Positions 1 to 6,469 of a stretch of 10,993 bases of DNA are shown piece after piece. Position numbers and translations under genes: made by a program. This stretch comes from Methanobacteriota archaeon (lineage in GTDB: Archaea; Halobacteriota; Methanomicrobia; Methanomicrobiales; Methanoculleaceae), in the NCBI GenBank assembly GCA_023457135.1, contig JAEWMO010000062.1, positions 1 to 10,993 of the forward strand, read 5' to 3'. Under the pieces are notes generated by a model. It had not been told where the DNA came from and ran no database searches. It saw only the letters and a program-made list of their open reading frames with translations. The first letter of the stretch is position 1. The number at the start of each line of letters is the position of its first letter.

Positions 1-2095
1 GGTCGTTGATATCCTTCCCGATCTCCTCGATCTTCTCAAGCTGCCGCCGTGCATCCTCCGACGACTGCTGCGTCGAGACCGCGACCTGCTCGGTGGCCCG
101 GATGATCTCGTCGGAACTCTTGCTGACTTCCTTCGTGGTCATCTCGACCTGGCCAACCGCCTTTGCCACCTCGCCGATGAGCGAGCGGATGGCGGTCAGC
201 GAGGCGTTATAATCGGTCTTGACCGAGAGGAGCGGGTCGCCTGCTTCTGCATCCGTAAATGCCGTCAGGTCGCCTTTTGCCATGGCCGCGAGCGCTTTCC
301 CGAGGTTTTCAGCGCTCGCTCCGAGTTTCTCGCTCTCCTGCTTTGCGGTCTCCATCAGTTCGCGGATCTGGTCTTCTCTCTCCCGCTGCTCTGTCCAGTC
401 GTTCCAGACGTAGAAGGCCATCTCGATATCGCCCTTCGTGTCCAGGATCGGGATGGCGTTTAAGGTGAGATACTTCTTCACGCCGTCGGGCCACTTGACC
501 ATGACATCGGTCCGTGCGAGTTTCTTCGTCTCGTAGCAGGTGTAGAAGTGGTCGCCGTTGAGGATGGTGATATCGTAGTCGTAGAGCTTCTTTGCGAGGG
601 TCTCCTCGCGGGTCCCCCGCCACATCCGGGCATACTCGTCGTTGATATCGATCCGGCTCTTGTCCGGGCGGAGGGTCGCGATCGCGAGCGGGTTCTGCTT
701 GATCATCGCGTCTACCCGGTGCTCGGTCTTCCCGACCTCCTCCTTCTCGTTCTGGAGATCGGTCCAGTCGTTCCAGACGTAGAAGGCCATCTCGATGTTG
801 CCTTTCTCATCGAGGATGGGGATGGCGTTTAACGTGAGATACTTCTTCACGCCGTCGGGCCATTTGACCATGACGTCGGTCCGTGCGAGTTTCTTCGTCT
901 CGTAACAGGCGTAGAAGTGCTCGCCGCCGATGACTGTGATGTCGTAGTCGTAGAGTTTCTTTGCGAGGGTCTCCTCGCGGGTGCCCCGCCACATCCGGGC
1001 ATACTCATCGTTGATGTCGATCCGGCTCTTGTCCGCGCGGAGGGTCGCGATTGCAAGCGGGTTCTGCTTGATCATCGTCTGGACGCGGTGCTCGACCTTC
1101 TCGGCCTCTTCCTTCTTTTCCTGGAGGTCGGTCCAGTCGTTCCAGACGTAGAAGGCCATCTCAATCTCACCCTTCGCGTCCAGGATCGGGATGGCGTTTA
1201 AGGTGAGATACTTCTTCACGCCGTCGGGCCATTTGACCATGACGTCGGTCCGCGCTCGCTTCTTCGTCTCGTAGCAGGCGTAGAAGTGCTCGCCGCCGAT
1301 GACCGTGATGTCGTAGTCGTAGAGTTTCTTTGCGAGGGTCTCTTCGCGGGTGCCCCGCCACATCCTCGCGTACTCGTCGTTGATGTCGATCCGGCTCTTG
1401 TCCGGGCGGAGGGTCGCGATCGCAAGCGGGTTTAACTTGATCATCGTGTTGATGCGATGCTGAATCCGCTGGTTTTCCTCCTCCTCCTTCCGCTTCTCAG
1501 TGAGATCGTTGTAGACGATGAGGATGTTCTCTATTGCACCCTTCTCGTCGAGGAGCGGGAGGCCGTACTGCTCAAGTGTATGGATCCCTGAGGGGAGTTC
1601 GACGACGACTTCGCCGTGGGCCTGTCTCTTCTCCTGGAGAACCTGCCGGAGGCCGGAGCCTTGCTGCGATACGATCTTGAAGTCCCGCAGGCTCCTGCCG
1701 GCCATCTGGCTCTGGGGGATCCCGCTCATCTCTGCATACGCAACGTTTGAGGTCAGGATCTTGAACTGAGGGTCGACGACCAGGATAGGCATCGGGTTCT
1801 GCTCGATGATCTTGTCGGACTCCCTCAGGAGTGCTCTGGCCTCGTCCAGCCGGCGCCTGATTGCCTGCTTCTCTTCCTGCTTCTTGTCGAGCAGCGCGTT
1901 GATCGAGACGGCCAGGGGCCTGAACCCTTCCGGAATGCCGGCAAGGTTGATCCGTGCGGATTCGTCGCCGTCGAGTCCCGCGTGAAGTGCGGCCTCGATG
2001 GCTTCGGGCAGTACTACCGGCCCCTGTTCGCTTCCTATCGTACCCGGCACAACCGGCCCGGTAAAGAGTGCTTTTCTTCCTGGTCTGTCAATCAT
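1..2095 (-). CDS. Soluble methyl-accepting chemotaxis protein with four PAS domains (3' end outside window)
   Basis: The minus frame opens at ATG 2095 and stays open for 698 codons to the window edge, so the C-terminal signalling hairpin is missing. Residues 1-92 form a basic start (MIDRPGRKAL) and a coiled segment. A divergent PAS domain covers about 93-201. Three near-identical PAS units follow at 213-335, 336-458 and 459-581. A HAMP-like segment (AMAKGDLT near 605-611) spans about 590-645, and the start of the MCP coiled coil follows (STQQSSEDARRQLEKIEEIG, 674-692). I see no membrane span, so it should be a cytoplasmic receptor passing an internal signal to CheA/CheW. The PAS ligand is unknown. 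Each repeat keeps His and Cys in an HFYxC motif (His 270, 393, 516; Cys 274, 397, 520). It starts 16 nt after the ParA-like gene, with GAGG in the gap, so the two are probably cotranscribed. A PAS sensor without an MCP tip is less likely given the HAMP and coil. Confidence 0.88.
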   Translation of the reverse strand, partial: MIDRPGRKALFTGPVVPGTIGSEQGPVVLPEAIEAALHAGLDGDESARINLAGIPEGFRPLAVSINALLDKKQEEKQAIRRRLDEARALLRESDKIIEQNPMPILVVDPQFKILTSNVAYAEMSGIPQSQMAGRSLRDFKIVSQQGSGLRQVLQEKRQAHGEVVVELPSGIHTLEQYGLPLLDEKGAIENILIVYNDLTEKRKEEEENQRIQHRINTMIKLNPLAIATLRPDKSRIDINDEYARMWRGTREETLAKKLYDYDITVIGGEHFYACYETKKRARTDVMVKWPDGVKKYLTLNAIPILDAKGEIEMAFYVWNDWTDLQEKKEEAEKVEHRVQTMIKQNPLAIATLRADKSRIDINDEYARMWRGTREETLAKKLYDYDITVIGGEHFYACYETKKLARTDVMVKWPDGVKKYLTLNAIPILDEKGNIEMAFYVWNDWTDLQNEKEEVGKTEHRVDAMIKQNPLAIATLRPDKSRIDINDEYARMWRGTREETLAKKLYDYDITILNGDHFYTCYETKKLARTDVMVKWPDGVKKYLTLNAIPILDTKGDIEMAFYVWNDWTEQREREDQIRELMETAKQESEKLGASAENLGKALAAMAKGDLTAFTDAEAGDPLLSVKTDYNASLTAIRSLIGEVAKAVGQVEMTTKEVSKSSDEIIRATEQVAVSTQQSSEDARRQLEKIEEIGKDIND
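353..1459 (-). repeat. Three tandem 369-bp repeats, each encoding one PAS unit
   Basis: Landmarks such as ccagtcgttccagacgtaga recur at 395, 764 and 1133, a spacing of exactly 369 bp or 123 codons. In coding order the units are about 1459-1091, 1090-722 and 721-353. Over a 101-residue core (NPLAIATLR to FYVWNDWT) units 1 and 2 differ at 4 residues by my reading. Units 2 and 3 differ at 8, as do units 1 and 3. DNA identity is also high, including synonymous positions. This points to recent duplication or ongoing gene conversion within the receptor gene. Confidence 0.95.
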
Positions 2096-2111
2096 CGGTT
2101 ACACATCCTCA

Positions 2112-2987
2112 TCATGCTCTTCTTCCTGTTTCCAGTTCCTGAATTGCGGTTGTTATCACACGGTATTCCCGGCCGGCGTCGCTCTCGGGTGCATAGTGGG
2201 AGATGGGAATTCCCTGCTGCTGCGTCTCGTAAATGGCAGGGGAGTACGGGACTACGAACACCTGCCGGAACGCTTTCCTGACCTCGGATTCAAACGCCTT
2301 CAGCCGTTCCCGCTCCTTCTCCTCTTCAGCCGGCGGGCTGGCCGAGAAGATCCGCTTCAGAAAGAGCACAAGGCCGCCGGGCTCTGCTGCCCGATTTTCG
2401 GGGCCTTTCCAGCGAGTCAGGATGGCGAAGTCCGCAGCGACGTCCTCGCCGAGCATCTCCCTGATATCGCCAAAGACTGTTGACAGGGCTTCCATACCCC
2501 TCAGGGCGAAGGTGCCGGGGTCGAGGGTGACGACGGTATGATCTGCCGCGACGAGGCCGTTGATGACGAACTGTCCCATGCTCGGGGGTGTATCGATCAG
2601 GATGAAGTCATAGGTATCCTTCACGCGGGCGAGCGCCTCTTTGAGCACTCCTGCCCGGTCCTCGATGCCATAGAGATAGGGTTCAACCCCCACGAGATCC
2701 AGGGTTGCCGGAGCGAGATCGATCCCGGATGCCGTGGGCACGATCACGTCGTTGATCATGATGTCAGGGAACCCCTCAAAGACGCTCATGAAGACGTCGT
2801 ACATGCTTATCTCAAGGCTCTCGGGGTTAACTCCGAGCCCCGTGGTGGCATTGGCCTGCGGATCGCAGTCCACGACCAGTACGCTCCTGCCGTCTTTCTG
2901 GAGGTAGCCTGCAACATTGAGGCACGATGTCGTCTTTCCGGTGCCACCTTTATGGTGGGCAAACGCTACGATTGTGATATCCAGCAC
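2112..2987 (-). CDS. ParA/MinD-family ATPase
   Basis: This 291-residue protein is a deviant Walker A ATPase of the ParA/MinD/Soj superfamily. Such ATPases position plasmids, chromosomes, division sites or protein complexes by ATP-dependent dimerisation on DNA or membrane. It shows KGGTGKTT at 13-20 with the signature Lys at 13, Walker A' at DCDPQAN (40-46), and Walker B at FILIDTPPS (128-136). I see no obvious C-terminal amphipathic membrane helix, so it resembles ParA more than MinD. The start is GTG 2987, because an in-frame TGA lies two codons upstream. GAGGGG sits directly against this GTG, too close for a normal ribosome site. It lies 16 nt upstream of the chemoreceptor gene, which suggests a role in placing or segregating the receptor cluster, as for PpfA or ParC in bacteria. 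That role is inference. No parB or parS site is visible nearby. Confidence 0.9.
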   Translation of the reverse strand: MLDITIVAFAHHKGGTGKTTSCLNVAGYLQKDGRSVLVVDCDPQANATTGLGVNPESLEISMYDVFMSVFEGFPDIMINDVIVPTASGIDLAPATLDLVGVEPYLYGIEDRAGVLKEALARVKDTYDFILIDTPPSMGQFVINGLVAADHTVVTLDPGTFALRGMEALSTVFGDIREMLGEDVAADFAILTRWKGPENRAAEPGGLVLFLKRIFSASPPAEEEKERERLKAFESEVRKAFRQVFVVPYSPAIYETQQQGIPISHYAPESDAGREYRVITTAIQELETGRRA

Positions 2988-3013
2988 CCCTCAATACCTT
3001 CTTTGCAATTAGA

Positions 3014-3022
3014 ATTATTAAA
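3014..3022 (-). promoter_or_regulatory. TATA-like box for the ParA-receptor unit
   Basis: On the minus strand the box reads TTTAATAAT. It is centred about 31 nt upstream of the GTG start, within an AT-rich patch (about 2999-3033). With the usual archaeal spacing transcription would start about 4 nt before the GTG, giving a nearly leaderless mRNA. The lipoprotein promoter on the other strand carries the same nine bases. Confidence 0.5.
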
Positions 3023-3200
3023 CCTATTTTATTGTGCTGCGGATGCACGAGCGGCATTCTTTATTCTGGGGATATTTGAATCTCTGATAAGTGATCCCGG
3101 CCGGATCTATTGTGCAGTTTTTTAGAAGAGGGGTAGCCGGGTGGGAAGCACCGCCGGCTGCCTTCGGCCCGGGCTCCGGTCTGCAGAGGGGCGAAGGTGT

Positions 3201-3872
3201 TCAGCGGGAGAATCGGGCTGCCGTGCGGCTTTCGGCAGAGATCGCGTCGCGGACTCTTCGTACACGCTCGGAGATGGACGGCCGGTAGTCGGAGCCCGAT
3301 CGAGAGCCCGGCGCCCGGCCCTGTATGCTGGAGAGGAGGTTCTGGAGAAGGGCTCCGGGGTCCCTGAGCCGGTAGCAGCGTTTCATCGCCTCCGCCGCGT
3401 AGCGATCGGCTATGAACTCTTCGTCGCAGATGCGGCGGTAGTATGCCCGGTAAGCGAAGAGGATCGTCAGGACAAGAAGAGCGACGGCACCCAGTTTTGC
3501 AGCAAGGAGCCCGATGCCGGCAGCCGGCAGGAGCGACAGGATCGTTGCCGGGAGCGAGCCGATAGGGGGGTGGGGGAGAAAGGCGAGGCACGGGAGGACC
3601 GGAAGGGCCGGGAGCGCGGCGGTGAGAGAGGAGCCTTTCCTGATATGCCCTTCTTCATGGAGCAGCATGAACCGGAGCGTGTCGTCGTTTGCCCCCGCAA
3701 GGTGCCTGTCGTAGAACGCACGCCGGTAGCGGATGCAGTTGAACGCCGGGTAGGCCCGCACGGCGAACGTGAAGCGGCAGGGTACCAGCCTCGTTTTACG
3801 GCTGATCAACCCCTTCTCCTGAAGTTCCTGGAATAGCCTGTAGAGACGCGAGTCCCGGTCATCTCCGTGCAT
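3201..3872 (-). CDS. Small M48-type (HtpX-like) membrane zinc metalloprotease
   Basis: This 223-residue protein has the zinc-binding HEEGH motif at 72-76. A matching third-ligand motif EEFIADRYAAE lies at 151-161, with Glu152 the likely ligand and Asp156 conserved as in M48 ExxxD. Between them is a hydrophobic stretch (about 83-143), probably two membrane segments. M48 HtpX/Ste24 enzymes degrade or process membrane proteins. HtpX is usually nearer 290 residues and has two membrane helices before HExxH. Those are absent here, and the N terminus (MHGDDRDSRLYRLFQELQEK) is soluble and charged. The start at ATG 3872 has no upstream Shine-Dalgarno but a well-placed TATA box, so it may be leaderless. 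It sits 213 nt from the ParA-like gene, which has its own promoter-like region, so the two are probably separate units. The substrate is unknown. An M56/BlaR-like peptidase is the main alternative. Confidence 0.8.
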   Translation of the reverse strand: MHGDDRDSRLYRLFQELQEKGLISRKTRLVPCRFTFAVRAYPAFNCIRYRRAFYDRHLAGANDDTLRFMLLHEEGHIRKGSSLTAALPALPVLPCLAFLPHPPIGSLPATILSLLPAAGIGLLAAKLGAVALLVLTILFAYRAYYRRICDEEFIADRYAAEAMKRCYRLRDPGALLQNLLSSIQGRAPGSRSGSDYRPSISERVRRVRDAISAESRTAARFSR

Positions 3873-3895
3873 TCGAATTAAATTATATTTACCAA

Positions 3896-3906
3896 CATAT
3901 TTTAAA
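3896..3906 (-). promoter_or_regulatory. TATA-like box for the M48-type protease
   Basis: The minus strand reads TTTAAAATATG, centred about 29 nt upstream of ATG 3872. A start of transcription at or within a few bases of the ATG is expected. This fits the absence of a ribosome site. A second AT-rich element (AAATATAATT, about 3881-3890) lies too close to the ATG to serve this start codon. Confidence 0.45.
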
Positions 3907-3950
3907 TCTTGCCGGGCACCGGATCTCCCGATTCCGGTCTGTATCCTGAT

Positions 3951-4145
3951 TTTAATGTCGTTTCATGGCGCTTACAGGATTCCAGGGGTTTGGTGACAGC
4001 GATCTGTCCTGCGGTGATGGACCCCCTCCCGGCTTTTACCGCGGGGGTTGGGCCGGGTGCTGCACCTATCTCCCCTGACCGATCACATTCGGTTCGCTCT
4101 CCAGGATGCCCCAAAATTCGAAACATTTGCAGCGTCCGTTTTTTT
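3951..4145 (+). ncRNA. Candidate structured small RNA in the divergent spacer
   Basis: The 323-bp spacer 3873-4195 holds no convincing gene. It does contain TTTTAATG at about 3952-3959, which could act as a TATA box. Three inverted repeats follow. One is GACAG-CGAT-CTGTC (3995-4008). The second is ACCCCC with GGGGGT enclosing CGG/CCG around a CTTTTA loop (4021-4048). The third is ACCG with CGGT (about 4078-4094). A run of seven Ts (4139-4145) ends the block, and archaeal transcription commonly stops at U-rich tracts. The arrangement fits a small RNA of roughly 160 nt. No known RNA family is recognised, and the hairpins could instead be chance or regulatory DNA. Confidence 0.25.
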
Positions 4146-4146
4146 C

Positions 4147-4162
4147 ATAATATTTTAATAAT
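4147..4162 (+). promoter_or_regulatory. TATA-like box for the lipoprotein-deaminase unit
   Basis: The AT-only stretch ATAATATTTTAATAAT ends 33 nt before ATG 4196. TTTAATAAT at 4154-4162 would set the transcription start near 4185. That leaves a leader of about ten bases carrying the ribosome site GAGGTGA (4187-4193). Confidence 0.55.
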
Positions 4163-4195
4163 TTCAGCCGAAATTGTGAATAATTAGAGGTGAAT

Positions 4196-4621
4196 ATGGT
4201 GCCGGAAGGTTTCCGCGGCCCGCGCTGTGCCGGCGCAGGGCCCTGCCTCCGGCACTGTGAGCGGATGTCCAGGTACATGGGTTTTCTTATACTTGCCCTC
4301 GCCGCCCTTGCCGGGGCTGCCGGGTGTATCTCTACAGCGTTTGAGGAGGTGACCTACAGCGACGGCGCCCTCCGGATCCACGTGGAGAATACCGCCGGCC
4401 CCGTCGAGAACGCTGTGCTCCAGGTGACGATCATGGAGGTGGGCGCGTTTGAGCAGCACGAGGCCTTCTCGGAGGCCCGTTACATCAACCTCGACCAGGG
4501 GGAGAACGAGTACACGGTCGCAGTCGACCTCGAGCCCGGGTCGTACCGGGCCTTCCTGACCATATTCGTCGGTCAGGAGCGGAGGACCTCCGTCATCCGC
4601 GACCTGGAGGTGGCACCCTGA
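4196..4621 (+). CDS. Small secreted lipoprotein of unknown function
   Basis: The frame from ATG 4196 encodes 141 residues. A second in-frame ATG at 4265 begins a classical lipoprotein signal peptide: MSRYMGFLILALAALAGAAGC, ending in an AAGC lipobox. The mature part is about 98 residues and rich in short beta strands (RIHVENTAGPVENAVLQVTI, YTVAVDLEPGSYRAFLTIFV), like a single CARDB or fibronectin-type sandwich. It should be anchored outside the cell membrane. ATG 4196 has the better ribosome site (GAGGTGA, 4187-4193) and fits the TATA position. It adds 23 residues with two cysteines ahead of the signal peptide, which is unusual, so 4265 may be the true start. Its TGA (4619-4621) overlaps the inferred CTG start of adenine deaminase. 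No link between the two functions is apparent. Confidence 0.75.
   Translation: MVPEGFRGPRCAGAGPCLRHCERMSRYMGFLILALAALAGAAGCISTAFEEVTYSDGALRIHVENTAGPVENAVLQVTIMEVGAFEQHEAFSEARYINLDQGENEYTVAVDLEPGSYRAFLTIFVGQERRTSVIRDLEVAP
4606..4612 (+). promoter_or_regulatory. Shine-Dalgarno site placing the adenine deaminase start
   Basis: GGAGGTG is a near-perfect match to the archaeal anti-Shine-Dalgarno. It lies inside the last lipoprotein codons, 5 nt before CTG 4618 and 8 nt before ATA 4621. No ATG, GTG or TTG in the deaminase frame lies within reach of it. Confidence 0.7.
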
Positions 4622-6288
4622 TAACGCCGGCCGGACTTGCGGCGGCGCGGGGGCTTGAGCCGGCGGATACGGTCTTTCTCGGCGGCAGGGTCTTTAACCC
4701 GTTCACGTGTACCTGGGAGCGCACGCACTTCGCGGTGAAGGACGGCTACGTCGTCGGCCTCGGCAACTACGAGGGGAAGCAGGAGTACGACCTTGCGGGG
4801 GCCTATGTGGTGCCCGGCCTGATCGATGCCCACGTCCACATCGAGAGTTCTCTCCTCGCCCCGGCGGAGTATGCCAGGCTCGTCCTTGCCCACGGCACAA
4901 CGACCGTGGTCGCCGACCCCCACGAGATAGCGAACGTCTGCGGAGTGCCGGGGATCGAGTATATGCTCGCCGAAGGGGCGCGGACGCCGCTCGATATCCT
5001 GATCATGCTCCCGTCCTGCGTCCCGGCAACGCCCCTCGATGCGGGCGGCGCGGTGCTCACGGCGGATGACCTCGCCCGGTTCCGGGGGCGCGAGGGGGTC
5101 ATCGGGCTTGCCGAGGTGATGAACGTCCCCGGCGTCCTTTCCGGCGCTCCGGATCTCCGGGCGAAGATGGATCTCTTTGAGGTCATCGACGGCCATTCGC
5201 CGTTCCTCTCCGGGAAGGACCTGGACGCCTACGTCTATGCGGGGGCGGGAAGCGACCACGAGTGCACGACGCTCGCGGAGGCGCGGGAGAAACTCCTCCG
5301 GGGGATGTACATCATGATCCGCGAGGGCTCGACGGAGAAGAACCTCATGGATCTCCTGCCGCTCGTCGACGCCTGCACGGCGCCGCGGTGCTGCTTTGCC
5401 ACCGACGACCGGCACGCCGATATGCTCGCCGGCGAGGGGCATATCGACGACTGTATCAGAAAAGCGGTCGCTGCCGGCCTCAAGGTCGAACTGGCCCTCC
5501 GGATGGCCACGCTCTCGGCTGCCGAGCGGTTCGGGCTCCGTGACCGGGGCGCCCTTGTTCCGGGGAGGCTCGCCGACTTCTGCGTCGTCGATGACCTCGA
5601 CCGTTTCCGCATCCTCGGGACGTTCAAGCGCGGTGTTGAGGTTGCCAATGCCGGCTACCGCGAGCCCGCCTGCCCTGCGGCCCCGCTGCATGCCCGCGTC
5701 CCGGAACCCCGCGACATCCGGGTCACCGGCAGCGGGGAGGCGCGGGTGATCGGGATCGTGCCCGGCCAGATCACGACCCGCCTCCTGCGCTGCCCGGTCG
5801 ACGCCGCGAATATCCCCGACACCGGCCGGGATATCCTCAAAGCCGTCGTCACCGATCGTTACCGGGCAAGCGGCTCCGGGGTCGGGCTTGTCCACGGCTT
5901 CGGCCTCAACGTCGGGGCGATCGCGGGCTCGGTCTCCCACGACTCCCACAATATCGTCGCCGTCGGGGCCGGTGACGCCGATATCGTCCGGGCTATCGAT
6001 GAGGTGGTCCGGCTCGGCGGGGGGCTTGCGGTCGTGGCCGGGGATGAGGTGACCGCCCTCCCCCTCGAGTGCGCCGGGCTGATGTCGGCCCTTCCCTGTG
6101 AGGAGGTCGTGGGACGCCTCGCGGCCCTCGAAGAGCATGCCCGGCAGCTCGGGTCTATTGAGAATCCTTTCATGTACCTCTCGTTCCTCGCCCTGACCGT
6201 CATCCCCGAGCTCCGGGTCACGGAGCGGGGCGTCTTTGACGTTCTGGCGTTTGCCGACGTGCCGCTGCTCGATGAGCAGGGCACCTGA
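4618..6288 (+). CDS. ade: Adenine deaminase (amidohydrolase family), apparent CTG or ATA start
   Basis: The enzyme converts adenine to hypoxanthine and ammonia in purine salvage. From CTG 4618 it has 556 residues, about the family's usual length. Visible motifs are the metal-binding DAHVHIESS (His72, His74), HGTTTVVADPHEIANV (about 92-107), EVMN (Glu166), His193 in GHSPFLSGKDLDAY, SDHE (His214) and CFATDDRHADM (Asp263, Asp264). The conserved barrel tail LALRMATLSAAERFGL and GRLADFCVVDDL follow, then the C-terminal domain. The first usual start codon in frame is GTG 4735. It would delete the N-terminal strands (DTVFLGGRVFNPF) that the family conserves, so translation must begin upstream. There only CTG 4618 or ATA 4621 sits correctly behind GGAGGTG. 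CTG overlaps the lipoprotein TGA in a CTGA junction, the equivalent of the common ATGA coupling. Confidence 0.92.
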   Translation: MITPAGLAAARGLEPADTVFLGGRVFNPFTCTWERTHFAVKDGYVVGLGNYEGKQEYDLAGAYVVPGLIDAHVHIESSLLAPAEYARLVLAHGTTTVVADPHEIANVCGVPGIEYMLAEGARTPLDILIMLPSCVPATPLDAGGAVLTADDLARFRGREGVIGLAEVMNVPGVLSGAPDLRAKMDLFEVIDGHSPFLSGKDLDAYVYAGAGSDHECTTLAEAREKLLRGMYIMIREGSTEKNLMDLLPLVDACTAPRCCFATDDRHADMLAGEGHIDDCIRKAVAAGLKVELALRMATLSAAERFGLRDRGALVPGRLADFCVVDDLDRFRILGTFKRGVEVANAGYREPACPAAPLHARVPEPRDIRVTGSGEARVIGIVPGQITTRLLRCPVDAANIPDTGRDILKAVVTDRYRASGSGVGLVHGFGLNVGAIAGSVSHDSHNIVAVGAGDADIVRAIDEVVRLGGGLAVVAGDEVTALPLECAGLMSALPCEEVVGRLAALEEHARQLGSIENPFMYLSFLALTVIPELRVTERGVFDVLAFADVPLLDEQGT

Positions 6289-6318
6289 CGCCCCTCTTTC
6301 TCCCCCAACCCTCTTTTA
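6289..6318 (+). terminator. Pyrimidine-rich tract after adenine deaminase
   Basis: Immediately after the TGA the plus strand is almost all C and T, with TTT and TTTT runs (CCCCTCTTTCTCCCCCAACC, then CTCTTTT). U-rich stretches of this kind commonly terminate archaeal transcripts. No hairpin precedes it, so support is weak. Confidence 0.3.
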
Positions 6319-6345
6319 AGGTCGATTGCTCTTCGCGCCCGCCCT

Positions 6346-6462
6346 TCAGGCCCGGCGGTTCGCTGATATCAGGTACGGTGAGAGCACGATACCGGTGAGA
6401 AGCGGGCAGAAAAAAAGGAGGGACGTGATTAGCAGGGCGGCGAGGGCGGCTGCGAACCTCAA
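6346..6462 (-). CDS. Candidate 38-residue single-span membrane protein
   Basis: A minus-strand frame starts at TTG 6462, seven bases after the TerC stop, and ends at TGA 6346. The product opens MRFAAALAALLITSLLFF and ends with LISANRRA. It is one long hydrophobic helix with a Cys-Pro kink near residues 19-20 and a positively charged tail. GGTGA, overlapping the TerC stop codon, lies seven bases before the TTG and could act as a ribosome site. Third codon positions are mostly G or C, as in its neighbours, although the frame contains seven Ts in a row (6410-6416). It would be coexpressed with TerC. No family is recognised. The alternative is that the region is only TerC's 3' untranslated end and the T run is its terminator. 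Confidence 0.42.
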   Translation of the reverse strand: MRFAAALAALLITSLLFFCPLLTGIVLSPYLISANRRA

Positions 6463-6469
6463 CAGTGGG

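Noticed and set aside
309..1425. Several 60-100 codon frames on both strands within the PAS repeats
   Set aside because: They recur at the same phase in every repeat and are shadows of the continuous receptor frame.
2538..3125. A 195-codon plus-strand frame opposite the ParA-like gene
   Set aside because: No recognisable motif or ribosome site, and it runs across the ParA promoter region.
3909..4187. A 92-codon plus-strand frame (and a 74-codon minus-strand one) in the 3873-4195 spacer
   Set aside because: No ribosome site, no domain-like pattern and mixed codon use. The stretch has hairpins and promoter-like AT elements instead.
4735..4737. GTG 4735 as the adenine deaminase start
   Set aside because: It removes conserved N-terminal strands, has no ribosome site and leaves a 113-nt gap after a gene that ends with a strong unused Shine-Dalgarno.
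4573..6138. A 521-codon open frame on the minus strand opposite adenine deaminase
   Set aside because: Its product is Arg/Asp/Gly/Pro-rich with no fold-like pattern, and the plus strand has all adenine deaminase motifs. It is an antisense frame caused by high GC.
6410..6416. Seven Ts on the minus strand as a TerC terminator
   Set aside because: Not listed as a terminator because the run lies inside the candidate small membrane-protein frame and no second support exists. It becomes the better reading if that frame is not real.
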